NCBI GenBank assembly: GCA_015061055.1
Contig: SUXH01000004.1
Location: forward strand, 1-64,000
From: Bacteroidales bacterium
Lineage (GTDB): Bacteria; Bacteroidota; Bacteroidia; Bacteroidales; Muribaculaceae
Reading direction: 5' to 3'
Length of the DNA stretch: 64,000 nt
This document shows positions 7,578 through 15,930 of the stretch, in pieces; position 1 is the first letter of the stretch, and the number at the start of each line of letters is the position of its first letter. Below the pieces are notes generated by a model. It made no database searches. It was not told where the DNA came from and saw only the letters and a program-made list of their open reading frames with translations. Made by a program: the position numbers and the translations under genes.

Positions 7578-10500
7578 TTAATTGTTGAGTACAATAATTT
7601 TAATGGGCTCAGTAACACCGGAACCTTCATCGCCTACAAATGTCGCGAAAACGGTATAACGTCCCGATTTTACACGATAACCATTGGCATCTTTCAAATT
7701 CCAAGAGAATGAGCCATTGTCGTTTGTGATGGTAGTAACAGTGTTTTCGGAACAATCGCGAATGAATAAAGTACAATCTTCGATGTGATGTGTGGTTTCG
7801 AGATTAAATTCTATATTTTGTGTTGTGATTTCGGCTGATGTGGATAGAGAGCACTCAAGAGCATCATCGGTAACATAAAAGATTACTTCTTTCTGTGCGG
7901 TGTTGCCCGCATAGTCGCTCACCTCGATGTGCAAAGTGTGTCGACCTGCTGAAAGGTTGTGTAGCTTAATGTTTGCCGAAACGGTTTTACCTCCATCGGT
8001 AGCTGTAGCATAGTTGCTTAGCGACGGGATATTTTGTTTACCATTATCGATTATGATTTTCATTGAGCCTTGTAGGTCGTTAGGCTTGGTATTGATGGCA
8101 ATGTCATCGATGGCGCTGAATTGTATTATTGGGTTACTTGAGGCGTATACGATATGTGATGCGTCCTGACCGTCGATACTGACAGCCTTTATCTGTGGTG
8201 CGTTAATATCGGTAATTGAGTTTGTACCTGAATTTATAATAAATCGATTTTCGGTTCCCGAAACTATTCTATTGTCTTTGCTTTGTGCATATACTCTAAT
8301 CTCACAAGTATCGCCGTTGGCTTGACAATTGGCCGGAAGCGTGATAGCGATGTTGTATTCACCATTCTTTACTTCACCGGTACTATGGCACAACTTTTCA
8401 CGAGGATAGTAGGTGCTGTATACCACTTTAGTGCTAGGTGATGTAAGATCCTTATAGTGGATAGCCTTGTCAAAAACAGATATTGTGGCTTCGCCATTGA
8501 ATGTGTTATCAATTGTGCCGTCATCATTGGCGATATATCCTTTCACTATAATAGTGGATAGGGGCGTTGTCGATATTGAACTATCGGATATTTTGTTGTC
8601 ATTGATGTGGGTAACTTTGCATCGATTCAGAGGGAAACGGAATCGTAATGCCGGATCTCCGAATAGTGTGAAAGATAATTTGTTGTAATTGTAGGATGTG
8701 CCGAAAGTTTTCTTAGCTTTCATAGAAGCTTCACCAATGGTGTGATATGATCCATCGTCATTAAGAGTGAAGAGTATTTCACCAAGAGCCTTGTTAAGGC
8801 GGTCGTTTTGTGATGAATATACTGTGCGAGCTGCAGCTAGTACACCGATTGCTCCGCCCTCGTTGGCAAGCACAAGTTCTTCGCAGAAAGAGCGTCCGTT
8901 GTCATCGAATTTTGCGGTTTCGCAAGCTGCCAAAGCGAAGAAAGGTAAACGATTATATTTCGTGCTTTTGATTTTTGCACTTGTCCATAGGCGGTGGTCG
9001 AAGGTTAGTACTACCGGGCCTCCATGACCTATGTAAGACACATAAAGCACGCCTTCTTGTAGTATATTTTGCAGATGATCTCGACCAATATTTTCGGCAC
9101 CATTCAGTTCATTGTCTTTGATGATAGATGACATATACCAATCTTGGTATAATTTGTTTATATACAGACCATTTGATTCTTCTGCTTTGCGAATGGTTTG
9201 CTCAAGTCCTTCGGCTTGTGTGGTGTGCAGTTCGTTGTCGCCTTCATCAGATATAATAAGAATTTGATTTTTCCATTCGGTATAGTCGCTATCGGTGATA
9301 TAATCTACAAGTTTGCCAATTGCTGCATCTGCGTCGGCATTGTCCTTCGCAGGAATACGTCCTACTGCGATAGTGAGAATATCGGATGGAAGCGAACTTC
9401 CTGATCCGTCGGCAAGAAATCCGAAATAGTCGTCGGTGGTATAAGAGGATACAATGCCTTGACTGTCGTTACTTTGATATGTGAGCAATAAGTTCTCGCT
9501 TTTAATGCCATTAATGCCTCTGTTGTCGTAGGAACCGCAACCTAAAAGTAATAGATATTTCAGTTTTTGAGGGTTACGGTCGTAAAGCATTTTAAGAAAA
9601 AGGCGGTATGCGGTGGCATCTTTTGTACCTGAAGAAAATTCGTTGAAGATTTGTTCTTCTTCAACAGCTAATACATCATAACCATCATAATTATGGTGAA
9701 TTAGTGCGAGTTTTTCAGCCTGTTTCTTGAAGTTACGTGGATATATAATTACCATATCGGGGGTAGAGTATCCATGTAGATTTTGATTTTCAACCAAATT
9801 CTCAAACTTGACTGATTTGAGCGTTTTCCGGGGTTTGAACGCAATAAATCTATGATAATTATCGTGAGATGCTTTTAATGATGGTTGGAATATTGCGTTG
9901 TTGTTAGCTGGAATAATTGAATGCTGCATTTGAGGTACACCATCTGTAATATTCCATACTATTATAGGCTCATTTACGTTCTCAATGATAATATTCCAAT
10001 TATTTTGGAGGTTCAAGAAATCCATACTCAGTTGAGAACTATCGGTAGGGAAAATGTTTTCTTTTTGATAAGTTATTGTAAAATAATCAAGTCTTGCTGT
10101 GTTGACCGTTGGATTAGCAAACTCGAATGATAGCGAATACTTATCGGCTAATGCAATGTCGGAAGAAAAACCATATGGTGATGCTATTTCGAATGCACGA
10201 TTAGAATTAAGTATTGCTATTGAATTGTTATTTAATTCAATACTTGTTCCGTTGATTGAAGCTGAAACGGTTGTTTTCTCATCGGAAGCCGCTCCAACAC
10301 TGAAAGCTAAAGCAATAGGAGTGTCTTTGACGTAGTGAGGCATTGTGAAATCCAATGAGTATTTTGAAGTTAAGTCTTCTCCGTAGAAAGTTTTACCGCT
10401 GTTGAGAAATGAAATTTGTTCTTTGTTGTGTGTGATGTGGCTATAGCTTGTCGTAACATCAATAGCGGCTTCGGTTGAATTATCATTGCTGGTTTCAGTA

Positions 10501-10952
10501 GTGTAGAGAGGTTGGAAATCTTCACTATCGGTAATGAAATAGCAAGTTTTTAAAGTATATGGATTCACTTTGATTGTGTGATAAGGAATATCGGATGTGT
10601 TGTTTACTACATCTTCTGTGGTGCCTTGAGCGAAAAAAATCACCTTATCGTTTGATTTGTATATTGGTATTTGTGTTAAATCATCGTGTTGTGAACTGTT
10701 TAATATTTCACTGAGGGCATAACCACCTCTACCGAAGATTTTAACTTTCGATAGGTCGTTGAATCCCATCTCAGTGAGTTGCTTGGCAGTGATTTCGTGA
10801 ACGCCTGTTTCCGTAATGCTTATTTTAGCCCATTTGCCGGAAGAAAGTTTTGATTTAGTAGTGAAATGAGATGTGGGTAGTGCATTTATTCCTGTTGGAG
10901 AAAATGCAATTATTACTAACAGAAAGATACTTGAAAATAATTTCGCTCTCAT
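7578..10952 (-). CDS. porU: Type IX secretion system sortase PorU (C25 peptidase family)
   Basis: 1124 residues with an N-terminal signal peptide. PorU is a surface gingipain-like cysteine protease that removes the C-terminal signal of T9SS cargo and attaches cargo to the anionic LPS. The C25 domain occupies roughly 400-770, with LLLLGCGSYDNRG, the catalytic His643 in YIGHGG and the catalytic Cys677 in LAACETA. The C-terminal part is Ig-like and ends in a segment of the KSGRYTVFATFVGDEG type typical of PorU. Length is normal for the family. It sits 27 bases after the FAH-like gene in one operon with rex upstream and porV downstream. Confidence 0.94.
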   Translation of the reverse strand: MRAKLFSSIFLLVIIAFSPTGINALPTSHFTTKSKLSSGKWAKISITETGVHEITAKQLTEMGFNDLSKVKIFGRGGYALSEILNSSQHDDLTQIPIYKSNDKVIFFAQGTTEDVVNNTSDIPYHTIKVNPYTLKTCYFITDSEDFQPLYTTETSNDNSTEAAIDVTTSYSHITHNKEQISFLNSGKTFYGEDLTSKYSLDFTMPHYVKDTPIALAFSVGAASDEKTTVSASINGTSIELNNNSIAILNSNRAFEIASPYGFSSDIALADKYSLSFEFANPTVNTARLDYFTITYQKENIFPTDSSQLSMDFLNLQNNWNIIIENVNEPIIVWNITDGVPQMQHSIIPANNNAIFQPSLKASHDNYHRFIAFKPRKTLKSVKFENLVENQNLHGYSTPDMVIIYPRNFKKQAEKLALIHHNYDGYDVLAVEEEQIFNEFSSGTKDATAYRLFLKMLYDRNPQKLKYLLLLGCGSYDNRGINGIKSENLLLTYQSNDSQGIVSSYTTDDYFGFLADGSGSSLPSDILTIAVGRIPAKDNADADAAIGKLVDYITDSDYTEWKNQILIISDEGDNELHTTQAEGLEQTIRKAEESNGLYINKLYQDWYMSSIIKDNELNGAENIGRDHLQNILQEGVLYVSYIGHGGPVVLTFDHRLWTSAKIKSTKYNRLPFFALAACETAKFDDNGRSFCEELVLANEGGAIGVLAAARTVYSSQNDRLNKALGEILFTLNDDGSYHTIGEASMKAKKTFGTSYNYNKLSFTLFGDPALRFRFPLNRCKVTHINDNKISDSSISTTPLSTIIVKGYIANDDGTIDNTFNGEATISVFDKAIHYKDLTSPSTKVVYSTYYPREKLCHSTGEVKNGEYNIAITLPANCQANGDTCEIRVYAQSKDNRIVSGTENRFIINSGTNSITDINAPQIKAVSIDGQDASHIVYASSNPIIQFSAIDDIAINTKPNDLQGSMKIIIDNGKQNIPSLSNYATATDGGKTVSANIKLHNLSAGRHTLHIEVSDYAGNTAQKEVIFYVTDDALECSLSTSAEITTQNIEFNLETTHHIEDCTLFIRDCSENTVTTITNDNGSFSWNLKDANGYRVKSGRYTVFATFVGDEGSGVTEPIKIIVLNN

Positions 10953-10979
10953 ATGGGAAAATATGTTAGTGGATAGATG

Positions 10980-11573
10980 TTACTTTACTTTAAAATGTAG
11001 CACTTCATTACCATTTATAGTGCCATTTATTATGTCGTTGATAGACAATGAGAAACTATTATCTGCGCAATATCCTGTGAAAAGAATATCACCTATTTTG
11101 AATGTAAAATATTTACTTATATCCTCGATTAAAGAATCAATGCTCATTGTAAGATTGGCAGAATTAAGTGCTATCGTTTCTCCATTACCATAATTTACAG
11201 AGAAAGAACAGTTGTTTAAATCGTTGATGTCTTCAACCGGAATGAAATTGCCAAGAATAGCAGCTCCGTCAAATGCATTTATCGCAGAATCACAACCGGC
11301 AATACCATTTGAATCTCTGAAATTTTGAGCTTCGACACATAATCCTACTGTTACAGCATCATAATAGCGAGAGGCAAATCGCTTGGCGATGTTTTTTCCA
11401 AGTCGATTAATGCGAACCACAAGAGCCGGGTGTGCAATAAATTTCTCGGCAAAATCGGGCAGAAATAATGGCTTACCATCTTTGAGCAACGAAGAATCGG
11501 CCATTAGAAATACTTTTGGCTGAGAATTATTATTGTTGATGTTGTAATTATCTTTAATCCCGATGACTTTCAT
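10980..11573 (-). CDS. Fumarylacetoacetate hydrolase-fold protein, probably inactive
   Basis: 197 residues, matching the FAH family core: PKVFLMADSSLL, LVVRINRLGKNIAKRF, RYYDAVTVG and NAFDGAAILGNF. Active members use two Glu and one Asp to hold a metal ion (pattern E-x-E-L-V-V, then GIDFTARD). Here the Glu positions read H48 and A50 (AHPALVV) and the Asp position reads C79 (GLCVEAQ), so all three ligands are lost and metal-dependent hydrolysis is unlikely. The start ATG overlaps the rex stop codon by four bases (ATGA), which implies translational coupling. A structural or binding role is inference; the unaltered fold motifs and length argue against simple decay. Confidence 0.8.
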   Translation of the reverse strand: MKVIGIKDNYNINNNNSQPKVFLMADSSLLKDGKPLFLPDFAEKFIAHPALVVRINRLGKNIAKRFASRYYDAVTVGLCVEAQNFRDSNGIAGCDSAINAFDGAAILGNFIPVEDINDLNNCSFSVNYGNGETIALNSANLTMSIDSLIEDISKYFTFKIGDILFTGYCADNSFSLSINDIINGTINGNEVLHFKVK

Positions 11574-12247
11574 TTTGATTCTGTTTTAGAAGGTCCTATT
11601 TTTTCGCATTCTTGCATACGATTGTAAATAAGTGCAAGATGTGCGTAGATTGAAGTGTTTTGAATTACAATATTTTCGGGAGCTTTGATGCGATAAGGAG
11701 TGAAGTTCCAAATAGCTTTTAGTCCGCATGCTATCATAGAGTCGGCTGCTTCTTGTGCGTATTCAACAGGTACGGCAAGTATGCCGATTTCGGTGCCTGT
11801 ATCTTTTTGAAGTTTATCCATATCGGCAATGTTGTGAATGGTCACTCCGCAAATATTGCTACCAATAAGTTCTTCTTTTACGTCGAAACCTGCAATGATA
11901 TTAAGTCCATATTGTGATAATCCGGAGTCGTGAATCAATGCTCCGCCAAGACTTCCTACTCCTACCATAAATGCTTTGTGGCTTTCTCTAAAACCAAGAA
12001 AATCGGCAAGTTCGTTGACGAGAGTGTCAACTTCATAACCAATACGCGTTTTTCCTTTTATGTTGAGGAAAGAAAGATCTTTTGCAATTTGAGAAGCATC
12101 CACTTTAATCTCTTTAGCAATCTGTGTGGATGATACAAATTCTACCTTTTGGCTATGAAGCAGACTTACGTATGCAAGATACCAAGGTAGGCGTCGTAAA
12201 GTGGGCTCTGGGAGAATTGTTTTAATTTTATGTAGTTCTTCTGACAT
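11570..12247 (-). CDS. rex: Redox-sensing transcriptional repressor Rex
   Basis: 225 residues from the ATG at 12247; the frame extends upstream to 12304 but that part would contain the promoter. Rex senses the NADH/NAD+ ratio and represses fermentation and respiration genes when NADH is low. The N-terminal winged helix (TLRRLPWYLAYVSLL, then SSTQIAKEIKVDASQIAKDL) and the Rossmann GVGSLG motif at 96-101 are both present. It is the first gene of an operon continuing into the FAH-like gene, porU, porV and ispF, so transport of T9SS cargo may share its expression. It may autoregulate, but no clear operator was identified. Confidence 0.93.
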   Translation of the reverse strand: MSEELHKIKTILPEPTLRRLPWYLAYVSLLHSQKVEFVSSTQIAKEIKVDASQIAKDLSFLNIKGKTRIGYEVDTLVNELADFLGFRESHKAFMVGVGSLGGALIHDSGLSQYGLNIIAGFDVKEELIGSNICGVTIHNIADMDKLQKDTGTEIGILAVPVEYAQEAADSMIACGLKAIWNFTPYRIKAPENIVIQNTSIYAHLALIYNRMQECEKIGPSKTESK

Positions 12248-12273
12248 TGTCTTTTGGGAATATATATATTTTG

Positions 12274-12305
12274 CAAAAATACAATTTATTCCATTTATCC
12301 CCAAA
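12274..12305 (-). promoter_or_regulatory. Promoter of the rex-porU-porV-ispF operon
   Basis: On the minus strand a -33 TTTG (12302-12305) and a -7 TATTTTTG (12274-12281) are separated by 20 bases, an excellent match to the Bacteroidota consensus. It lies 26 bases upstream of the rex ATG. Confidence 0.65.
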
Positions 12306-12417
12306 TTTTTTTCTATAATTAGGACTCATATTTAGTTGAAATGTAGGCAAAAAAAGTAAATCAAGACTTTCTATCCAAAAAAAGTTTTATAAAGAGATTT
12401 CTTAAAAATAAAATGCT

Positions 12418-12425
12418 TATCTTTG
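12418..12425 (+). promoter_or_regulatory. -7 element of first duplicated zinc-finger gene
   Basis: TATCTTTG matches TAnnTTTG. It overlaps the ATG at 12413, which shows that this upstream ATG cannot be the translation start and favours the ATG at 12449. The surrounding 130 bases are nearly copied upstream of the second paralogue. Confidence 0.55.
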
Positions 12426-12448
12426 GTAAAACTTTAGACTGTATGATT

Positions 12449-13771
12449 ATGAGGAATTTTTTATTGGCAGTAGTGCTTACGTTTGGAGCGTATTTTACAC
12501 AAGCGCAAAATAAAACTATTATTATGACTGAGTCAAGCTTGCCTTATACAAGTCAAACGTGGTTTTATTCGGGTTCCGGAAATGGTCTTCAAGAAAGTAA
12601 TATTAAGAAAAATTGGGACGAGGGAAGGCGTATTACGTCGGTGGCATATACTGATAATGGTTGGTTTGTTACAATGGCTAAAAGCACAGGTATAGGTATG
12701 CAAACCTATAATTATTGTGCAGAATGGCCAAAGGATTGGATTAAAAAGAAATGGGATGAGGATTATTACATAACATCAATATCAAAAAGTAATAGCAAAT
12801 GGTGTGTGGTAATGTCTAAAGGTTTTGGGTATACCAATCAATCTTGGAGTAGAAATACATGGGATAAACAGAAAAAATGGTATAATGAAAAACGAAATGA
12901 AGGTTATTATATAACCAGTATGACTTATGATGGTACGTATTGGACTCTTGTTGTAAGTAAAACAGATAAAATAAAAAGTCAAGGTTATTTGTGGGCTAGT
13001 AGTTATGATGATCTAAAATCAAAAATTAAGAAAGATATATGGGATAAATCATTTAATATTCATACTATAGGGTATGGTGATGGCTCATATTTTGTTGCTT
13101 ATGGTGCTTATTCTCAAAACAATGGTAGAGGACAGAATTATGTTGTAAATCCGTCGGATGTTAGTGACTATATTGATAAGAGGTGGGCAGATTCTCATGA
13201 TATAGCTTATGTTGGCGGCGGGTATTATGAAGCTCCTGCTCAAAACTATAATAGTAATAATAGCAATAACACAATGACCTATAATAATGGATTTGGTAAT
13301 GTGACATCTCATCGAAATGCTGATGGGTCTATGACTTCGGTTACGAAGATGAAGTGTGTACTTTGTGGAGGCACCGGAACTTGTGGTGTGTGCTTTGGTC
13401 GGGGAGGGAATTATAATTCTTATACAAATTTGTATTATCCATGTAATTCTTGTTTTGGCTCTACGAGATGTAAGTATTGTAATGGTACAGGAACGCAAAC
13501 AATGACGACTCATGTTAATCCGGATGGATCGGGTTATGGCGTGGGCGCAGGTGGCGTGGTTACAACAGGTCCGGGTGGCAAAGTCACATCGGGAGGAAGC
13601 AACAAAAGCCGTAATAGTAGAAATAATAATAGTAGTTATGATAGAAGTAATGATTATATAGAAACAATAGAATATTCCCCTAATTATACCGGTCAAGATA
13701 ATAGTGAATGGTGTGAAAAGTGTAAAAAGGTGGCACCGGCACATAAACACATTAAAAAACGAGTGTATTAA
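12449..13771 (+). CDS. Secreted protein with Trp-rich DUF7477-like repeats and DnaJ-type zinc fingers
   Basis: 440 residues. A signal peptide covers about 1-20 (ending in TQAQ). Residues about 30-265 hold four to five units of roughly 45 residues with the pattern W-I-x-x-KW ... YITSI ... W-x-VVMSKG-x-GY-x-x-Q, which resembles DUF7477, a domain I know from the C-terminal part of plant casein-kinase-1-like proteins. A low-complexity Asn/Ser linker follows. From Cys303 come four CxxCxGxG-like motifs (CVLCGGTG, CGVCFGRG, CNSCFGST, CKYCNGTG), the zinc-binding pattern of DnaJ. A Gly-rich stretch and a last CEKCKK complete the protein. The start is set by alignment with the next gene and by the promoter position. 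Function is unknown; a secreted zinc-binding adhesin or chaperone-like factor is inference. Confidence 0.8.
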   Translation: MRNFLLAVVLTFGAYFTQAQNKTIIMTESSLPYTSQTWFYSGSGNGLQESNIKKNWDEGRRITSVAYTDNGWFVTMAKSTGIGMQTYNYCAEWPKDWIKKKWDEDYYITSISKSNSKWCVVMSKGFGYTNQSWSRNTWDKQKKWYNEKRNEGYYITSMTYDGTYWTLVVSKTDKIKSQGYLWASSYDDLKSKIKKDIWDKSFNIHTIGYGDGSYFVAYGAYSQNNGRGQNYVVNPSDVSDYIDKRWADSHDIAYVGGGYYEAPAQNYNSNNSNNTMTYNNGFGNVTSHRNADGSMTSVTKMKCVLCGGTGTCGVCFGRGGNYNSYTNLYYPCNSCFGSTRCKYCNGTGTQTMTTHVNPDGSGYGVGAGGVVTTGPGGKVTSGGSNKSRNSRNNNSSYDRSNDYIETIEYSPNYTGQDNSEWCEKCKKVAPAHKHIKKRVY

Positions 13772-13883
13772 TTTTGTTGATTTCCAGGGGTGTATTTAGT
13801 TGAAATGTATACAGAAAAAAGTAAATCACGACTCTATATCTAAAAAAAAGTTTTATTAAGAGATTTCTAAAAAATAAAATGCT

Positions 13884-13891
13884 TATCTTTG
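13884..13891 (+). promoter_or_regulatory. -7 element of second duplicated zinc-finger gene
   Basis: TATCTTTG at the same distance from the start codon as in the first copy, inside a leader that is conserved between the two copies (from TATTTAGTTGAAATGTA at about 13794 onward). Confidence 0.55.
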
Positions 13892-13914
13892 AGAAAACTT
13901 TAAATCATGTGATT

Positions 13915-15018
13915 ATGAAGAATTTAGTATTTGCTATAGTGCTGACGATTGGCGCTTTTCTTGTACAAGCGCAAGATAAAACAATTATACTCACCGAAAC
14001 AGGTTCCCCGTATACAAATCAAAGTTGGTTTTATTCCGGTAGAGGTAATGAACTTCAAGAAAGTAATATTGAGAAAAATTGGGACGAGGGAAGGCGTATT
14101 ACGTCGGTGGCATATACTGATAATGGTTGGTTTGTTACAATGGCAAAAAATACAGGGGTGGGACGGCAATCATATTCTTATTCAGCCGATTGGCCTATAG
14201 ACTGGATAAAAGAAAAATGGGGTAATGATTATAATATAACAGCTATCGGAAGAAGCCAAAGTAAATGGTTGGTTGTTATGTCTCAAGACTCAGGATATAC
14301 AACACAGTATTGGTGTAGAGACAACTGGAGTGAACTTAAAGAATGGTATGATGAAAAAAGAGAAGAAGGTTGTTATATAACCGATATGGCATATAATGGA
14401 AATATGTGGACTCTTGTTGCAAGTAAAACAGATAAAATAAAAAGTCAAGGTTACTTATGGGCTAACAGTTATGAGGATTTAAAATCTAAAATTAAGACGA
14501 AAATTTGGGGCAATTCATATAACATACACGCCATAGGATATGGTGGCGGGCAATATCTTGTTGTTTATGGTAAGTATTCAAGTAATAATGAAAGAGGACA
14601 GAATTATGTTGTAAATCCGTCGGACGTTAGTGACTATATTGATAAGAGATGGGCAGATTCTCATGAAATAGCTTATATCGGAGGAGGGTATAATGGATCT
14701 AACTATGTGAATCATAATGCTCCAGTGTATCAATCTTCAGGATTGCTTATAGATCAAACGTCGGTGGACCCAAGTTTGTTGGGACCAACTTATAATTATT
14801 CTGGAGGAAATTCAACAGGAGGAAATTATCATTATACCAATCCTGGAACATCTTATAGGTGTCCTATATGTAGTGGAACAGGTATGTGTGACCGTTGTGG
14901 TGGAACAGGTCAACGTGTTGTAGACTTGGGAATTAGGGGTAATAAGATTAATCAATGTGGTGTGTGCCATGGTACCGGTCGTTGTCATCAATGCCATGGT
15001 AAAGGAAAGATAAGATAG
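13915..15018 (+). CDS. Secreted paralogue with DUF7477-like repeats and DnaJ-type zinc fingers
   Basis: 367 residues, closely related to the protein at 12449-13771. Signal peptide about 1-20 (ending VQAQ). The repeat region shows identical stretches such as NWDEGRRITSVAYTDNGW and NYVVNPSDVSDYIDKRWADSH. The linker has diverged and is shorter. The C-terminus, from Cys316 to the end, is four clean CxxCxGxG motifs (CPICSGTG, CDRCGGTG, CGVCHGTG, CHQCHGKG), a full DnaJ-like cysteine-rich domain without any J domain. Unlike the first copy it ends right after the fingers. The pair arose by tandem duplication including the promoter. Cellular role is not known. Confidence 0.8.
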   Translation: MKNLVFAIVLTIGAFLVQAQDKTIILTETGSPYTNQSWFYSGRGNELQESNIEKNWDEGRRITSVAYTDNGWFVTMAKNTGVGRQSYSYSADWPIDWIKEKWGNDYNITAIGRSQSKWLVVMSQDSGYTTQYWCRDNWSELKEWYDEKREEGCYITDMAYNGNMWTLVASKTDKIKSQGYLWANSYEDLKSKIKTKIWGNSYNIHAIGYGGGQYLVVYGKYSSNNERGQNYVVNPSDVSDYIDKRWADSHEIAYIGGGYNGSNYVNHNAPVYQSSGLLIDQTSVDPSLLGPTYNYSGGNSTGGNYHYTNPGTSYRCPICSGTGMCDRCGGTGQRVVDLGIRGNKINQCGVCHGTGRCHQCHGKGKIR

Positions 15019-15085
15019 ATCTTGTCGGATTATATTTTGTGGCTTGTAAATAACAGATGCGATGTGAAATATTTTTTGAAAGAGT

Positions 15086-15116
15086 TTTGTGGAATTGGGA
15101 AAATGTTGTAACTTTG
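15086..15116 (+). promoter_or_regulatory. Promoter and leader of the rplU-rpmA operon
   Basis: TTTG at 15086-15089 and TAACTTTG at 15109-15116 with a 19-base spacer match the Bacteroidota consensus closely. The roughly 85-base leader to the ATG at 15210 could hold autoregulatory structure as in other L21 leaders, but I could not define a conserved fold. Confidence 0.65.
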
Positions 15117-15209
15117 TGCGCTGATTTCCGAATAGGCTCAAAATTAAGAGTTCGGGCATTTTGACTTGAACCGCCTCACGGGTTAACTTTTATAAGTTTT
15201 TTAATTTAA

Positions 15210-15530
15210 ATGTACGCAATCGTAGAAATTAAGGGACAACAATTCAAGGCAGAAGCCGGAAAGTTCTTGTATGTCCACTACCTTGGCGAAGAAGTAAAAG
15301 CCGGTGATTCAGTAGAATTCACAAATGTACTTCTTGTAGATGCTGAAGGTGAAGTAAAAGTAGGTGCACCACTTGTAGAAGGTGCAAAAGTTGTATGCGA
15401 AGTTGCTGAATCTCTTGTAAAGGGTGATAAGGTACTAGTATTCAAGAAGAAGAGAAGAAAAGGTTATCGTCGTTTGAATGGTCACCGTCAATATTTCTCT
15501 AAAGTTGTGATTAAAGAAGTAGTTGCTTAA
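15210..15530 (+). CDS. rplU: 50S ribosomal protein L21
   Basis: 106 residues matching L21 along its length: [17 protein letters not shown] at the start, the [15 protein letters not shown]-type basic stretch and a GHRQYFSKV ending. L21 binds 23S rRNA in the large subunit. It is followed 19 bases later by rpmA, the universal L21-L27 pair. The promoter upstream is strong, as expected for a ribosomal operon. Confidence 0.98.
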   Translation: MYAIVEIKGQQFKAEAGKFLYVHYLGEEVKAGDSVEFTNVLLVDAEGEVKVGAPLVEGAKVVCEVAESLVKGDKVLVFKKKRRKGYRRLNGHRQYFSKVVIKEVVA

Positions 15531-15549
15531 CCTCTAAAAAATTAAAGAA

Positions 15550-15810
15550 ATGGCACATAAAAAAGGTGTAGGTAGTTCTAAGAACGGTCGTGAATCGGAA
15601 AGCAAACGACTTGGAGTTAAGCTTTTTGGTGGTCAATTCGCTAAGGCTGGTATGATTATCAAGCGTCAACGTGGAACAGTTCACCATCCAGGTGAAAACG
15701 TTGGTATGGGTAAGGACCACACATTGTATGCTTTGGTTGACGGTACAGTAACATTCGTTACAAAGAAGAACCGCGACTATGTAAAGGTAGTTCCTGTAGC
15801 TGAAGCATAA
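15550..15810 (+). CDS. rpmA: 50S ribosomal protein L27
   Basis: 86 residues with the classical L27 N-terminus [22 protein letters not shown] and the [18 protein letters not shown] core. The N-terminus reaches the peptidyl transferase centre. There is no extra N-terminal extension of the kind that Firmicutes cleave. It is cotranscribed with rplU and is followed by a terminator. Confidence 0.98.
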   Translation: MAHKKGVGSSKNGRESESKRLGVKLFGGQFAKAGMIIKRQRGTVHHPGENVGMGKDHTLYALVDGTVTFVTKKNRDYVKVVPVAEA

Positions 15811-15848
15811 TTGCAACCCGAAAAGGGATTGAAAACAATTTAAGAAAT

Positions 15849-15893
15849 ATGTGCGTGACGCAGAAAAATCAATGCGTTATGCACATTTTTTTT
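15849..15893 (+). terminator. Terminator of the rplU-rpmA operon
   Basis: ATGTGCGTGACGCA and TGCGTTATGCACAT form a 14-base stem with two mismatches around a 10-base loop, followed by eight T residues. Confidence 0.8.
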
Positions 15894-15930
15894 AATCAGT
15901 ATTTTTAAAAGAATTGGCATAACTAATAAT

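Noticed and set aside
12413-12448. ATG at 12413 as the start of the first zinc-finger protein
   Set aside because: The ATG overlaps the -7 promoter box, and the signal peptide begins at 12449.
13085-13750. 221-codon minus-strand frame opposite the zinc-finger gene
   Set aside because: Complement of Asn/Tyr-rich coding; the forward gene has signal peptide, paralogue and promoter.
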